From: Pseudomonadota bacterium
GTDB taxonomy: Bacteria; Pseudomonadota; Alphaproteobacteria; Rhizobiales; Rhizobiaceae
DNA: 9,701 bases
Direction of reading: 5' to 3'
NCBI GenBank assembly: GCA_023433855.1
Contig: JAEYTV010000501.1
Location: 1-9,701 of the forward strand
Position 1 is the first letter of the stretch; every line of letters begins with the position of its first letter. Under the pieces are notes generated by a model. That model saw only the letters and a program-made list of their open reading frames with translations, searched no databases and was not told where the DNA came from. The position numbers and the translations under genes were made by a program. Positions 1 through 6,882 of this stretch are shown here, piece after piece.

Positions 1-224
1 GCTTGAGGCCATTGCTGATCATTCTGCTGTCATTCGTGGCCTTCGCCCTGCTGATCGACCGCATCGGCCTGGTATGCGCGATTTTTGCACAGATCGCGGT
101 CGGACACTTCGCCTCGACCGAGACGAAGGTATCCCAGAGCATCATGTTCGGGATCGTGCTAGCCGCCATTTCCGCCGGCATCTTCGTCGGCCTGCTTAAA
201 ATGCCCGTGGAACTCCTGCCATGA
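1..224 (+). CDS. TctB-like small permease subunit of a tripartite tricarboxylate transporter (C-terminal part)
   Basis: Open from the left edge; only about the last 73 residues are present, so the true start lies upstream. The fragment is almost entirely hydrophobic, with a helix at roughly residues 3-32 (LLIILLSFVAFALLIDRIG) and another near the end, which fits the C-terminal half of the four-helix TctB subunit (usually about 150 residues). It ends in a TGA that overlaps the ATG of the next gene by 4 bp (ATGA), the usual translational coupling of tctB and tctA. In this family TctB and TctA form the inner-membrane secondary transporter, fed by a periplasmic TctC-type binding protein. No TctC is in the window; it is probably upstream. 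The identification rests mainly on the neighbouring TctA, because TctB sequences are poorly conserved. The substrate cannot be read from the sequence. Confidence 0.82.
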   Translation, partial: LRPLLIILLSFVAFALLIDRIGLVCAIFAQIAVGHFASTETKVSQSIMFGIVLAAISAGIFVGLLKMPVELLP

Positions 225-1723
225 TGGAAACCTTCAGTCTTCTAGGCCACGGTCTTCTGGTTGTCCTGACGCCCGAAAACCTGCTTCTGTGTCTTGTCGG
301 AGCCGTGTTCGGTACTTTGATCGGCGTCCTGCCTGGCTTGGGTCCCGTCGCGACGATATCCCTGCTGATGCCGATGACGTTCTCCATCGATCCGATCGGA
401 GCGATCATCATGCTCTCCGGGATCTATTACGGAGCCCAGTATGGCGGCTCGACGGCAGCCATCCTCGTCAACATTCCGGGTGAATCCACATCCGTCGTGA
501 CAGCCATCGACGGCTACAAGATGGCCCAGCAGGGCCGCGCCGGCGACGCCCTTGCCATCGCCGCCATCGGTTCGTTCATAGCAGGCTGCGTCGGCACGCT
601 GATGATCGCCTTTTCCGGCCCGCCGCTGGCCCAGATAGCGCAGCAGTTCAACTCGCCGGAATATTTCTCCCTCATGGTCTTCGGCTTGGTTGCCGCAGTC
701 GTGCTGGCCAACGGATCTCTCGTCAGCGCGCTGGCGATGATCTTTCTCGGATTGCTGATCGGCATGATCGGAATGGACGTCAACACGGGGGCCGCCCGAA
801 TGACCTTCGGCATGATCGAGCTGTCCGATGGCGTGAGTTTCGTCGCAATGGCGCTTGGCCTCTTCGGTGTGGCCGAAGTCATCTGCAATCTTGAGGATTC
901 CGCAACCCGCGCCCTCAACAGCTCCCGAATCGGCAGAATATGGCCGACACGCGAAGTCCTGAAAAGCGCCAGAGGCGCGATCACGCGAGGAACAATCCTT
1001 GGTAGCCTGTTCGGCATCCTGCCTGGCGGCGGCGCAACCATGGCATCCTTCTCCTCCTATGCCCTGGAAAAACGGGTCGCTAAAGATGGTTCTCGCTTCG
1101 GCAAAGGCGCAATCGAAGGCGTTGCAGGACCGGAATCGGCCAACAATGCCGCGGCACAGACCTCCTTCATCCCGCTTCTGACGATGGGGCTCCCGACGAG
1201 CGCCACGATGGCGCTGATGATCGGGGCCCTCACGCTGCACGGCATCGCGCCGGGCCCGAACGTCATCACTCGCCAGCCGGATCTTTTCTGGGGCCTGATC
1301 GCCAGCATGTTCGTCGGCAATATCATGCTCGTGGTGATCAACCTGCCGATGATCGGCCTCTGGGTCCGCCTCCTGCGCATACCCTACCGCCTGCTCTTCC
1401 TGTTCATCGTCGTCATCAGTGCGATTGGCGTCTATTCCGTCAACAACTCGCCTTTCGATATCTATCTGATGATCGGCTTCGGGCTCCTCGGCTATCTTCT
1501 GCGCAAGTTCAACGCCGAGCCGGCGCCGATGCTGATGGGCTTTGTGCTCGGCCCGATGCTTGAGGAAAACTTCCGTCGCTCGATGCTGAGCTCGAGAGGC
1601 GACCTGATGATCTTCGTTGAGAGGCCGATTAGCCTTGCCTTGTTGGTCATAGCGGTGCTGCTGCTTCTTTCGATCGCCGTTCCGTCGATCCGGTCGAGAC
1701 GAGAGGACGTCTTCCAGGAATGA
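221..1723 (+). CDS. TctA-family large permease subunit of a tripartite tricarboxylate transporter
   Basis: Complete 500-residue membrane protein, the normal TctA length (about 500). Family hallmarks are visible: the G-x-L-I-G-V-L-P-G-L-G-P loop at residues 31-42, the highly conserved YYGAQYGGSTAAILVNIPGE stretch at about 69-88 followed by TAIDGYKMA, and the second repeat GSLFGILPGGGATMASFSSY at about 261-280 with GVAGPESANNAA and MGLPTSATMAL after it. The two LPG-containing repeats are the expected internal duplication. Roughly ten to twelve hydrophobic segments are visible; the C-terminus (RSRREDVFQE) is charged and probably cytoplasmic. The start is the ATG overlapping the tctB stop, so translation is likely coupled. 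TctA proteins carry out ion-gradient-driven uptake of di- and tricarboxylates or aromatic carboxylates presented by the TctC binding protein. The downstream catabolic enzymes suggest the imported compound is an organic, possibly aromatic, acid; this is inference from position only. Confidence 0.96.
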   Translation: MMETFSLLGHGLLVVLTPENLLLCLVGAVFGTLIGVLPGLGPVATISLLMPMTFSIDPIGAIIMLSGIYYGAQYGGSTAAILVNIPGESTSVVTAIDGYKMAQQGRAGDALAIAAIGSFIAGCVGTLMIAFSGPPLAQIAQQFNSPEYFSLMVFGLVAAVVLANGSLVSALAMIFLGLLIGMIGMDVNTGAARMTFGMIELSDGVSFVAMALGLFGVAEVICNLEDSATRALNSSRIGRIWPTREVLKSARGAITRGTILGSLFGILPGGGATMASFSSYALEKRVAKDGSRFGKGAIEGVAGPESANNAAAQTSFIPLLTMGLPTSATMALMIGALTLHGIAPGPNVITRQPDLFWGLIASMFVGNIMLVVINLPMIGLWVRLLRIPYRLLFLFIVVISAIGVYSVNNSPFDIYLMIGFGLLGYLLRKFNAEPAPMLMGFVLGPMLEENFRRSMLSSRGDLMIFVERPISLALLVIAVLLLLSIAVPSIRSRREDVFQE

Positions 1724-1775
1724 TCTTCGCGAGTGCGACATCTGACACGACCCGCAACTATCACTCGGGACAACC

Positions 1776-3248
1776 ATGAGCTCGGTCATCACCATTCCAT
1801 GCTTCATTAACGGCAGAGAACGACACGAAGCGCACGTCTTTGACAAGTTCAACCCGGCCACCGGCGCACTATCGGCACACGTGGTCGAATCCAGCGACAG
1901 CCTTGTCGACGAGGCTGCCGCAGCGGCGCGAACCGCGCTGAAAGGTCCTTGGGGGAAAGCCACGCTCGAAGAACGCGTCGCCGCCATGCGGCGCCTCGCT
2001 GATCTCATGCATTCGAGGCTCGCCGAAATCGTCGCAGAAGAAATCAGCGACACGGGCAAGCCGATCACGCCAACGACTGCAGTCGAGATCCCTCGAGCAA
2101 TTGCAAATTTCCGAGCGTTCGCTGATATTGCTCTCGCCGACAAACATGTTCCCTTTCGCACTGGTTTGGCCGACGGCGCAACCGCGATCAACCAGATCGT
2201 ACGTTCACCGATGGGGGTGATCGGCGTTGTTGCCCCGTGGAACTTGCCGTTACTCCTCCTCACTTGGAAGGTCGCTCCTGCGCTCGTCTGCGGCAACACG
2301 ATTGTCGTCAAACCTTCCGAGCATACGCCTCGGACGGCACTTCTGCTGGCGCGCCTGGCGGTGGAGGCAGGCATCCCCGCGGGGGTCATCAACGTGGTAC
2401 ATGGCCACGGAGCCAATGCGGCCGGAAGCTTTCTCGTTGCCCATCCCGGTATCGACGCCGTCACCTTTACGGGCGAAACCCGAACTGGTGAAGCGATCAT
2501 GAGGAGTGCCGCCGCTGGTCCCCGCCCTGTGTCGCTAGAACTCGGTGGTAAAAATCCGGCAATCGTATTCGATGACAGCGATTTCGAAGCCGCGGTTGCC
2601 GGTACGGCACGCTCGATGTTCGACAACTGCGGCCAGGTCTGCCTCACAACCGAACGGATTTTTGTCCAGCGCCGCATCTTCGACCGTTTTGTCGAAGCGG
2701 TCGGCGCCCGTGCCCGCGCCTTGAAGGCCGGGGATCCGATGTGCCCCGCGACCACCCTGGGACCAGCCATCAGTAAGCTGCAGCAGGACAAGATACTCGG
2801 CTTCTATGAACGGACAGCCAGAGCCGGCGCAACCGTGGTCGCAGGGGGCGGTTCCATAGCGATGCCAGCGCCATTCACGCACGGAAATTGGGTTCAGCCT
2901 ACGATCTGGACCGGACTCCCGGACGATGCCGAGATCTGCCAGAAGGAAGTCTTCGGCCCCTGCGCCCACATCTCCGTCTTCGATGATGAGGACGAGGTCG
3001 TAGAGCGAGCGAACACGTCCGACTACGGCCTCGCAGCCGCGGTGTGGACTCGGGACCCAGCCAAAGCGAACCGCGTCGCGCAGAGGCTTGAGAGCGGAAC
3101 CGTCTGGATCAATTGCTGGCGGGTGCGCGATGAACGGGCTGCCTTCGGCGGATTCAAGAGATCCGGTGTTGGCCGCGAAGGTGGCGTCTGGTCCCTCGAC
3201 TTCTACTCCAATGCCAAAACGATCTGCGAGTTTGAACCTGCGGAATAG
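1776..3248 (+). CDS. NAD(P)-dependent aldehyde dehydrogenase, 2-hydroxymuconate/2-aminomuconate-semialdehyde dehydrogenase type
   Basis: A 490-residue protein of normal ALDH length with every key element: oxyanion Asn156 in APWN, cofactor-binding K179 in VVKPSE, the Rossmann turn FTGETRTG at 231-238, general base E255 in LELGGKN, catalytic C289 in CGQVCL, and E391 in KEVFGP. The FTGETRTG loop and the C-terminal signature WINCW-x-x-RD-x6-GG-x-K-x-SG-x-GREGG (444-470) are typical of the subgroup holding 2-hydroxymuconic-semialdehyde dehydrogenase (XylG/DmpC) and 2-aminomuconate-semialdehyde dehydrogenase, which oxidise semialdehydes from aromatic ring cleavage. The real substrate may differ: next to a ThDP enzyme it could oxidise an aldehyde released by 2-oxo-acid decarboxylation. 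The ATG at 1776 follows GGGA with a 5-base gap. The gene lies 52 bp after tctA with no terminator seen, so it is probably co-transcribed. Class confidence is high; exact substrate confidence is low. Confidence 0.93.
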   Translation: MSSVITIPCFINGRERHEAHVFDKFNPATGALSAHVVESSDSLVDEAAAAARTALKGPWGKATLEERVAAMRRLADLMHSRLAEIVAEEISDTGKPITPTTAVEIPRAIANFRAFADIALADKHVPFRTGLADGATAINQIVRSPMGVIGVVAPWNLPLLLLTWKVAPALVCGNTIVVKPSEHTPRTALLLARLAVEAGIPAGVINVVHGHGANAAGSFLVAHPGIDAVTFTGETRTGEAIMRSAAAGPRPVSLELGGKNPAIVFDDSDFEAAVAGTARSMFDNCGQVCLTTERIFVQRRIFDRFVEAVGARARALKAGDPMCPATTLGPAISKLQQDKILGFYERTARAGATVVAGGGSIAMPAPFTHGNWVQPTIWTGLPDDAEICQKEVFGPCAHISVFDDEDEVVERANTSDYGLAAAVWTRDPAKANRVAQRLESGTVWINCWRVRDERAAFGGFKRSGVGREGGVWSLDFYSNAKTICEFEPAE

Positions 3249-3299
3249 CGTTAGGAACCGCGATACTATCCTTCCTCAAGAGAAGATGTAGAGGACAGC

Positions 3300-4952
3300 G
3301 TGCCTGAAGTTAAAATCGGAATGCGGAGCGGTGGTGAGATCCTCGTCTCGGCTCTGCGCGTTCATGGAATCGATACGGTTTTCGGCGTGCCAGGAGAAAG
3401 CTCGCTCCCCTTCTTCGACGCTCTCCTGGAGCCTGAGGCCGGAGTCCGGTTCATACAGTGCCGGCATGAGGCCAATGCGTCTCATATGGCCGAAGCCGAC
3501 GCGAAACTGCGCGGTGTTCCGGGGGCCTGCATCGTTAGCCGCGGCCCCGGTGCGATGCACGCGGCGATCGGCCTTCATACCGCGCGTCAGGATTCCACGC
3601 CGATGCTTCTGATTATCGGTCAGGTGCCGACGTCGGAGCGCGGCCGGGAAGGATTTCAGGAAGTCGACTATGGCAGAATGTTCGCTGACATGGCGAAGTG
3701 GGTCGGTGAAGTGAACAAGGCGGAGCAGCTGCCGGAATATGTCAGCCGGGCGCTTCACATCGCAACGCACGGAAGACCGGGGCCTGTTGTACTGTGCGTC
3801 CCCGAAGATGTGCTGGAGGCCGAAAGCGACGTTGCTGACTTTCCGCAGTACAAGCTTGCGCTTTGTGGCCCCTCAGAGGCCGACATATTCCGTATTGCGG
3901 AGTTGATCCGTAACGCCCGGCGTCCACTTGTTATTGTCGGGGGAAGCGGCTGGTCGCCGGATGCGTCAGCTCGTATCACGCGGTTCTGTATCGAAAATAA
4001 CCTGCCGGTAGTTGCAGGCTTTCGTTCGCAGGATATTTTCGATAATCGTCTCGATCAATACGTCGGAGATTTGAGCCTCGGCTCAAGCCCGGCCCTGTCG
4101 GAACGGGTCAAGCGGGCAGACCTGCTGCTGGTGATAGGCGACCGCCTGAGCGAGGTCACCACGAAGGCCTATACGGCACTACAGGTACCGGTTCCAGATC
4201 AGACCCTGATACACGTGTTTCCCGGCCCCGAGGATATTGGCAGCGTGTACAACCCGCAACTGCCGATCCTATCCAGCGTCTCCCGCTTTGTCGAAGCCCT
4301 CGAGGACATTCCACCACTCGACTGCTCTGCATGGACGCCATGGACCCGAGACGGTCGTGCGGCTTACGAGGCATTCCAAGAGAGCCCGGTGAAGGCCCTC
4401 GGAGTCAATGTAGCCAAGATTATCAAGCACCTGAGCGACGTCTTGCCGGAAGATGCCATAGTCACAAACGGTGCCGGCAACTACAATATCTGGCTGCATC
4501 GCTTCTTCCGCTACAAGACGTTTCCGACGCAAATCGCTCCGAAGTCTGGATCCATGGGCTACGGCTTGCCAGCGGCGATTGCCGCAAAGCTGCGCAATCC
4601 CCATAAGACGGTCGTCGCGCTTGCCGGGGACGGCTGCTTCATGATGGCGTCTCCCGATTTCGCCACCGCGGTGCAGAACAATCTGGAGATCTTGGTCGTC
4701 ATTATCAACAACGGCACCTATGGCTCGATCCGCATGCATCAGGAACGCCACTTTCCCGGGCGGCCTAGCGGTACGACGCTTTGCAATCCTGATTTCGCAG
4801 CGCTTGCTCAAAGCTATGGCGCATTCGGCGCCGTCGTCGAGGCCGACGATCAGTTCCCCGCGACTTTGGATCGCGCTCTTGCTTTCGGCGGACCCGCCAT
4901 AATAGAGGTGCGAGTGTCTGAACGACAGCTCACACCTGATTTTGCCATCTAG
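3300..4952 (+). CDS. Thiamine-diphosphate-dependent enzyme, acetolactate synthase/2-oxo-acid decarboxylase superfamily
   Basis: A 550-residue three-domain ThDP enzyme. The N-terminal Pyr domain (about 8-175) has GVPGESSLPFFDAL and catalytic Glu57 in CRHE, then SRGPGAMHAAIG and DSTPMLLIIGQV, typical of acetolactate-synthase-like proteins. A central domain spans about 195-335. The C-terminal PP domain (about 360-550) has GSMGYGLPAAIAAKL and the Mg-ThDP motif GDG (443-445) ending in NN (470-471). It belongs to the broad group annotated as thiamine pyrophosphate-binding or acetolactate synthase-like, which includes benzoylformate decarboxylase and carboligases. It is unlikely to be the biosynthetic AHAS, since no small subunit follows and the neighbours are catabolic. 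Translation probably starts at GTG 3300, preceded by AGAGGA about 4 bases upstream; ATG 3321 (MRSGGEILV) is an alternative matching where many homologues begin. The neighbouring dehydrogenase suggests a 2-oxo acid to aldehyde to acid sequence. The substrate is unknown. Confidence 0.9.
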   Translation: MPEVKIGMRSGGEILVSALRVHGIDTVFGVPGESSLPFFDALLEPEAGVRFIQCRHEANASHMAEADAKLRGVPGACIVSRGPGAMHAAIGLHTARQDSTPMLLIIGQVPTSERGREGFQEVDYGRMFADMAKWVGEVNKAEQLPEYVSRALHIATHGRPGPVVLCVPEDVLEAESDVADFPQYKLALCGPSEADIFRIAELIRNARRPLVIVGGSGWSPDASARITRFCIENNLPVVAGFRSQDIFDNRLDQYVGDLSLGSSPALSERVKRADLLLVIGDRLSEVTTKAYTALQVPVPDQTLIHVFPGPEDIGSVYNPQLPILSSVSRFVEALEDIPPLDCSAWTPWTRDGRAAYEAFQESPVKALGVNVAKIIKHLSDVLPEDAIVTNGAGNYNIWLHRFFRYKTFPTQIAPKSGSMGYGLPAAIAAKLRNPHKTVVALAGDGCFMMASPDFATAVQNNLEILVVIINNGTYGSIRMHQERHFPGRPSGTTLCNPDFAALAQSYGAFGAVVEADDQFPATLDRALAFGGPAIIEVRVSERQLTPDFAI

Positions 4953-5011
4953 CTGTAGCTGCTAACGCACGGTGCATTGCGCCCTCATCTAACAGCCCGA
5001 GGAAGAAGAGA

Positions 5012-5587
5012 ATGAGCCAGCCGCGCAAGCGCATCATCGTCGGCATAAGCGGTGCCTCAGGCATCGTCTACGGCGTCAGGGTGCTAGAGGCGCTGCGGAA
5101 TTGCGATGTCGAGACTCATCTCGTCATGTCACGCGCCGCCAAGGTCACGCTAGCCCATGAGCTCTCGCTCAAGGTTCAGGACGTCCACGAGCGCGCCGAC
5201 TATGTTTACGCCGCCGAAGATATTGGTGCGCGCATCTCAAGCGGGTCGTTCATTACCGCTGGGATGATCATTGCGCCTTGTTCAATGCGCACGTTGGGTG
5301 AGATTGCCACCAGCACCACTACAACCCTTCTATCCCGCGCCGCCGATGTTGTGCTCAAGGACCGGCGGAGGCTCGTCCTGATGGTTCGTGAAACGCCGCT
5401 CCATCTTGGGCACCTGCGAGCCATGACGCAAGTTACCGAAATTGGCGCGATCATCATGCCGCCTGTTCCCGCCTTCTATGCAAGACCCGAGACCGTTGAT
5501 GAGATTGTCAATCACAGTGTCGGTCGAGCCCTGGACTTGTTCGACATTCCCAATCAGCTTGTGCGGCGATGGGGCGATCCAACGTGA
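5012..5587 (+). CDS. UbiX/Pad-type flavin prenyltransferase
   Basis: A complete 191-residue protein, the usual UbiX length. Motifs in order: the FMN-binding turn GISGASG (11-17) with YGVRVLEALR, SSGSF (76-80), APCSMRTLGEIA (88-99), RAADVVLKDRRRLVLMVRETPL (109-130; prenyl-phosphate/flavin site) and PPVPAFYARP (150-159), ending in RRWG. UbiX enzymes transfer a dimethylallyl group to FMN and make prenylated FMN, the cofactor of UbiD-family (de)carboxylases; they have no decarboxylase activity themselves. The strong ribosome site GAGGAAGAAGAG directly before ATG 5012 fixes the start. The gene follows the ThDP gene after 59 bp. A catabolic operon with its own ubiX copy implies a UbiD-type enzyme acting on an aromatic or alpha,beta-unsaturated acid, but no UbiD is in the window. 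It could instead be the general housekeeping copy, though the operon position argues against that. Confidence 0.95.
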   Translation: MSQPRKRIIVGISGASGIVYGVRVLEALRNCDVETHLVMSRAAKVTLAHELSLKVQDVHERADYVYAAEDIGARISSGSFITAGMIIAPCSMRTLGEIATSTTTTLLSRAADVVLKDRRRLVLMVRETPLHLGHLRAMTQVTEIGAIIMPPVPAFYARPETVDEIVNHSVGRALDLFDIPNQLVRRWGDPT

Positions 5588-5604
5588 GTTGAGTGAGTAT
5601 TGCT

Positions 5605-5640
5605 AGGAGAACTCCTCTTATCCACGTTTGGATAAATCCA
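5605..5640. promoter_or_regulatory. Palindrome cluster, candidate MarR operator
   Basis: Three linked inverted repeats lie in the gap between ubiX and the MarR-type gene. At 5605-5616 is AGGAG-AA-CTCCT. At 5618-5635 is TTATCCA-CGTT-TGGATAA, with 7-bp perfect arms. At 5629-5640 is TGGAT-AA-ATCCA, which shares a half-site with the previous one. The 18-bp palindrome has the size and symmetry of typical MarR-family operators and sits directly before, or over, the possible starts of the regulator gene, as expected for autoregulation. A further ATCCA half-site lies at 5707-5711, just before an internal ATG at 5715. The palindromes are directly visible; binding by this regulator is inferred. Confidence 0.55.
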
Positions 5641-6326
5641 TGATAGGAGCTACTGTCATCGCTCGTCCGAATGTAAATTTGTTCATTTCGACGGCAAAGC
5701 AGGTTGATCCAACGATGCCCAAAACAAGTCGCCGGCCGACCGGCAGCGTACCAACCGACGTCTACTCAAACCTTACGGTTTCACGTCCGGAACTATTGGC
5801 CGGCGGTAGCGACTTCGCGTTTCGCGAGTTTCTTCACAACACGCTCGCCTTTGCGTCTCGTGTGCATGAAGTCCGCAATCATCTGGCCCAGGCTATCGGC
5901 CTTACAGGGACCGCGTTCTCTATCTTGATCTCGATCAGGCATCTTGAGACCCGGCAACCTTCGGGGGTGAATCAACTGGCTGAACACCTGCACTTCAGCG
6001 GTGCTTTCGTGACGATCGAGGTAAATAAGCTGGTGAAAGCCGGGTTGGTCGCAAAGCGGACGAATCCTGCAGACCGCCGACGGGTTCAGCTGACAGTCAC
6101 CCCTGAAGGCATGCATCTGATTAGATCGGTTAATCCCATTCAACGTCCCGTCAATGACGTACTTTTTGGGGACCTGACGGCCGAGGAGTTCACCACGCTG
6201 AAGGGGCTGATGGCCCGCCTGGTCATCACGGGCGACTCGGCACTTTCTCTCCTGAATTACCTCACCCAATCCGGCGGATTGAACGCTGCTCCTGCTGCGC
6301 CGGATGAGCAGCCCCGATCTATCTAG
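5640..6326 (+). CDS. MarR-family winged-helix transcriptional regulator
   Basis: About 228 residues from ATG 5640. The start is uncertain: TTG 5628 lies inside the 18-bp palindrome, and ATG 5715 (beginning MPKTSRR, 203 residues) is also possible; none has a good ribosome site. The winged-helix region is clear. Helices around VHEVRNHLAQAIGLTGTAFSILISI are followed by the HTH (SGVNQLAEHLHFSGAFVTIEVNKLVKAGLV) and the wing with AKRTNPADRRRVQLTVTPEG, where the DRR-x-x-x-LT pattern is the family signature. C-terminal dimerisation helices follow. MarR proteins are homodimers, usually repressors released by small aromatic ligands. Being the last gene of the catabolic operon, it most likely senses the substrate or an intermediate and controls this operon. 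It is longer than usual (about 140-170), with an unstructured-looking N-terminal extension and a Pro/Ala-rich tail. Its 3' end overlaps the opposing gene by 8 bp. Confidence 0.9.
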   Translation: MIGATVIARPNVNLFISTAKQVDPTMPKTSRRPTGSVPTDVYSNLTVSRPELLAGGSDFAFREFLHNTLAFASRVHEVRNHLAQAIGLTGTAFSILISIRHLETRQPSGVNQLAEHLHFSGAFVTIEVNKLVKAGLVAKRTNPADRRRVQLTVTPEGMHLIRSVNPIQRPVNDVLFGDLTAEEFTTLKGLMARLVITGDSALSLLNYLTQSGGLNAAPAAPDEQPRSI

Positions 6327-6882
6327 GCGTTGCCTTCGTCAATACATCGATCGCCGCTCTCGAACTAGGGCCGAGCTCAGACGCTCCGTAATGACGAACC
6401 ACGAGCATTGCGTTCTCACGGGTGGTCTCCCCTACCGGAGCAGGGTGCGCCGGCAGCAGTCGACCTTCAGCCTCAAGGACCGCAAGTTCAGCCCGCTCGG
6501 CCCTGAGTTCGGCAGCCTTCACGGCCTGCCTCAATTGTTCCGTTTCCTCCGAGGGCGCAGGATAGGGTCCCGATTTCAACCGGCGCCGAAGGTCTCTCAG
6601 CGGCCATATAACCTGCTCGCGCCACTCACTGATGCGGCGGTCGATCGAGATAAGGCTACTTTTGGACAACGTTATGTTGTTCGCTGCGAGCCACAGCGCG
6701 AAAAGCAACATTGGAACATCTACGCCCTGCTCATCTTGCAGAGTAAGACAAGCCTCGCCAACTTGTGGTGAGGCGTATGTCGTGACTGCAAAGTCCCAGA
6801 GGCGTTCTGTGACGTTTTCGTTCACTTCCAAGTCCACAAGCTTCCTCGACCGGCGATTCTGTTGCTCAAGCTTGTCCACCAA
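6319..6882 (-). CDS. TIGR02444 family protein of unknown function
   Basis: A 187-residue minus-strand protein, convergent with the MarR gene. Residues about 28-75 carry the family pattern LWDFAVTTYASPQVGEACLTLQDEQGVDVPMLLFALWLA, which matches TIGR02444 proteins known mainly from proteobacteria; their function is not established. Residues about 111-143 are rich in Glu, Ala, Arg and Leu and probably form a coiled coil. The rest is soluble, with no signal peptide or membrane segment. The start is uncertain: TTG 6882 gives the stated length and GTG 6879 is the next codon; no ATG precedes the conserved block. A perfect 6-bp-arm inverted repeat (6881-6895) covers the start. The overlapping readings on the + strand here look like shadows. 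Family assignment is by recognition of the motif, not by search. Confidence 0.82.
   Translation of the reverse strand: MVDKLEQQNRRSRKLVDLEVNENVTERLWDFAVTTYASPQVGEACLTLQDEQGVDVPMLLFALWLAANNITLSKSSLISIDRRISEWREQVIWPLRDLRRRLKSGPYPAPSEETEQLRQAVKAAELRAERAELAVLEAEGRLLPAHPAPVGETTRENAMLVVRHYGASELGPSSRAAIDVLTKATPR

Noticed and set aside
242..2791. An 849-codon open frame on the minus strand, antisense to tctA and the ALDH gene.
   Set aside because: Its translation is rich in His, Asp, Arg and Gln runs without any family motif, and both + strand genes beneath it carry complete, conserved motifs. Long antisense frames are common in GC-rich genes.
1776..3248. Naming the ALDH gene xylG or dmpC.
   Set aside because: The subgroup signature fits, but no ring-cleavage genes are present in the window and the substrate cannot be fixed.
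3300..4952. Calling the ThDP gene ilvB (biosynthetic acetolactate synthase) or mdlC (benzoylformate decarboxylase).
   Set aside because: No regulatory small subunit follows it, the neighbours are catabolic, and the active-site sequence does not match benzoylformate decarboxylase closely enough to name it.
5584..5598. Direct repeat GTGAGT-TGA-GTGAGT after the ubiX stop.
   Set aside because: Too short and simple to distinguish from chance, and no matching copy was seen elsewhere.
6304..6771. A 155-codon + strand frame opposite the TIGR02444 gene.
   Set aside because: Arg-rich composition and no motif, while the minus strand carries the recognisable family block.
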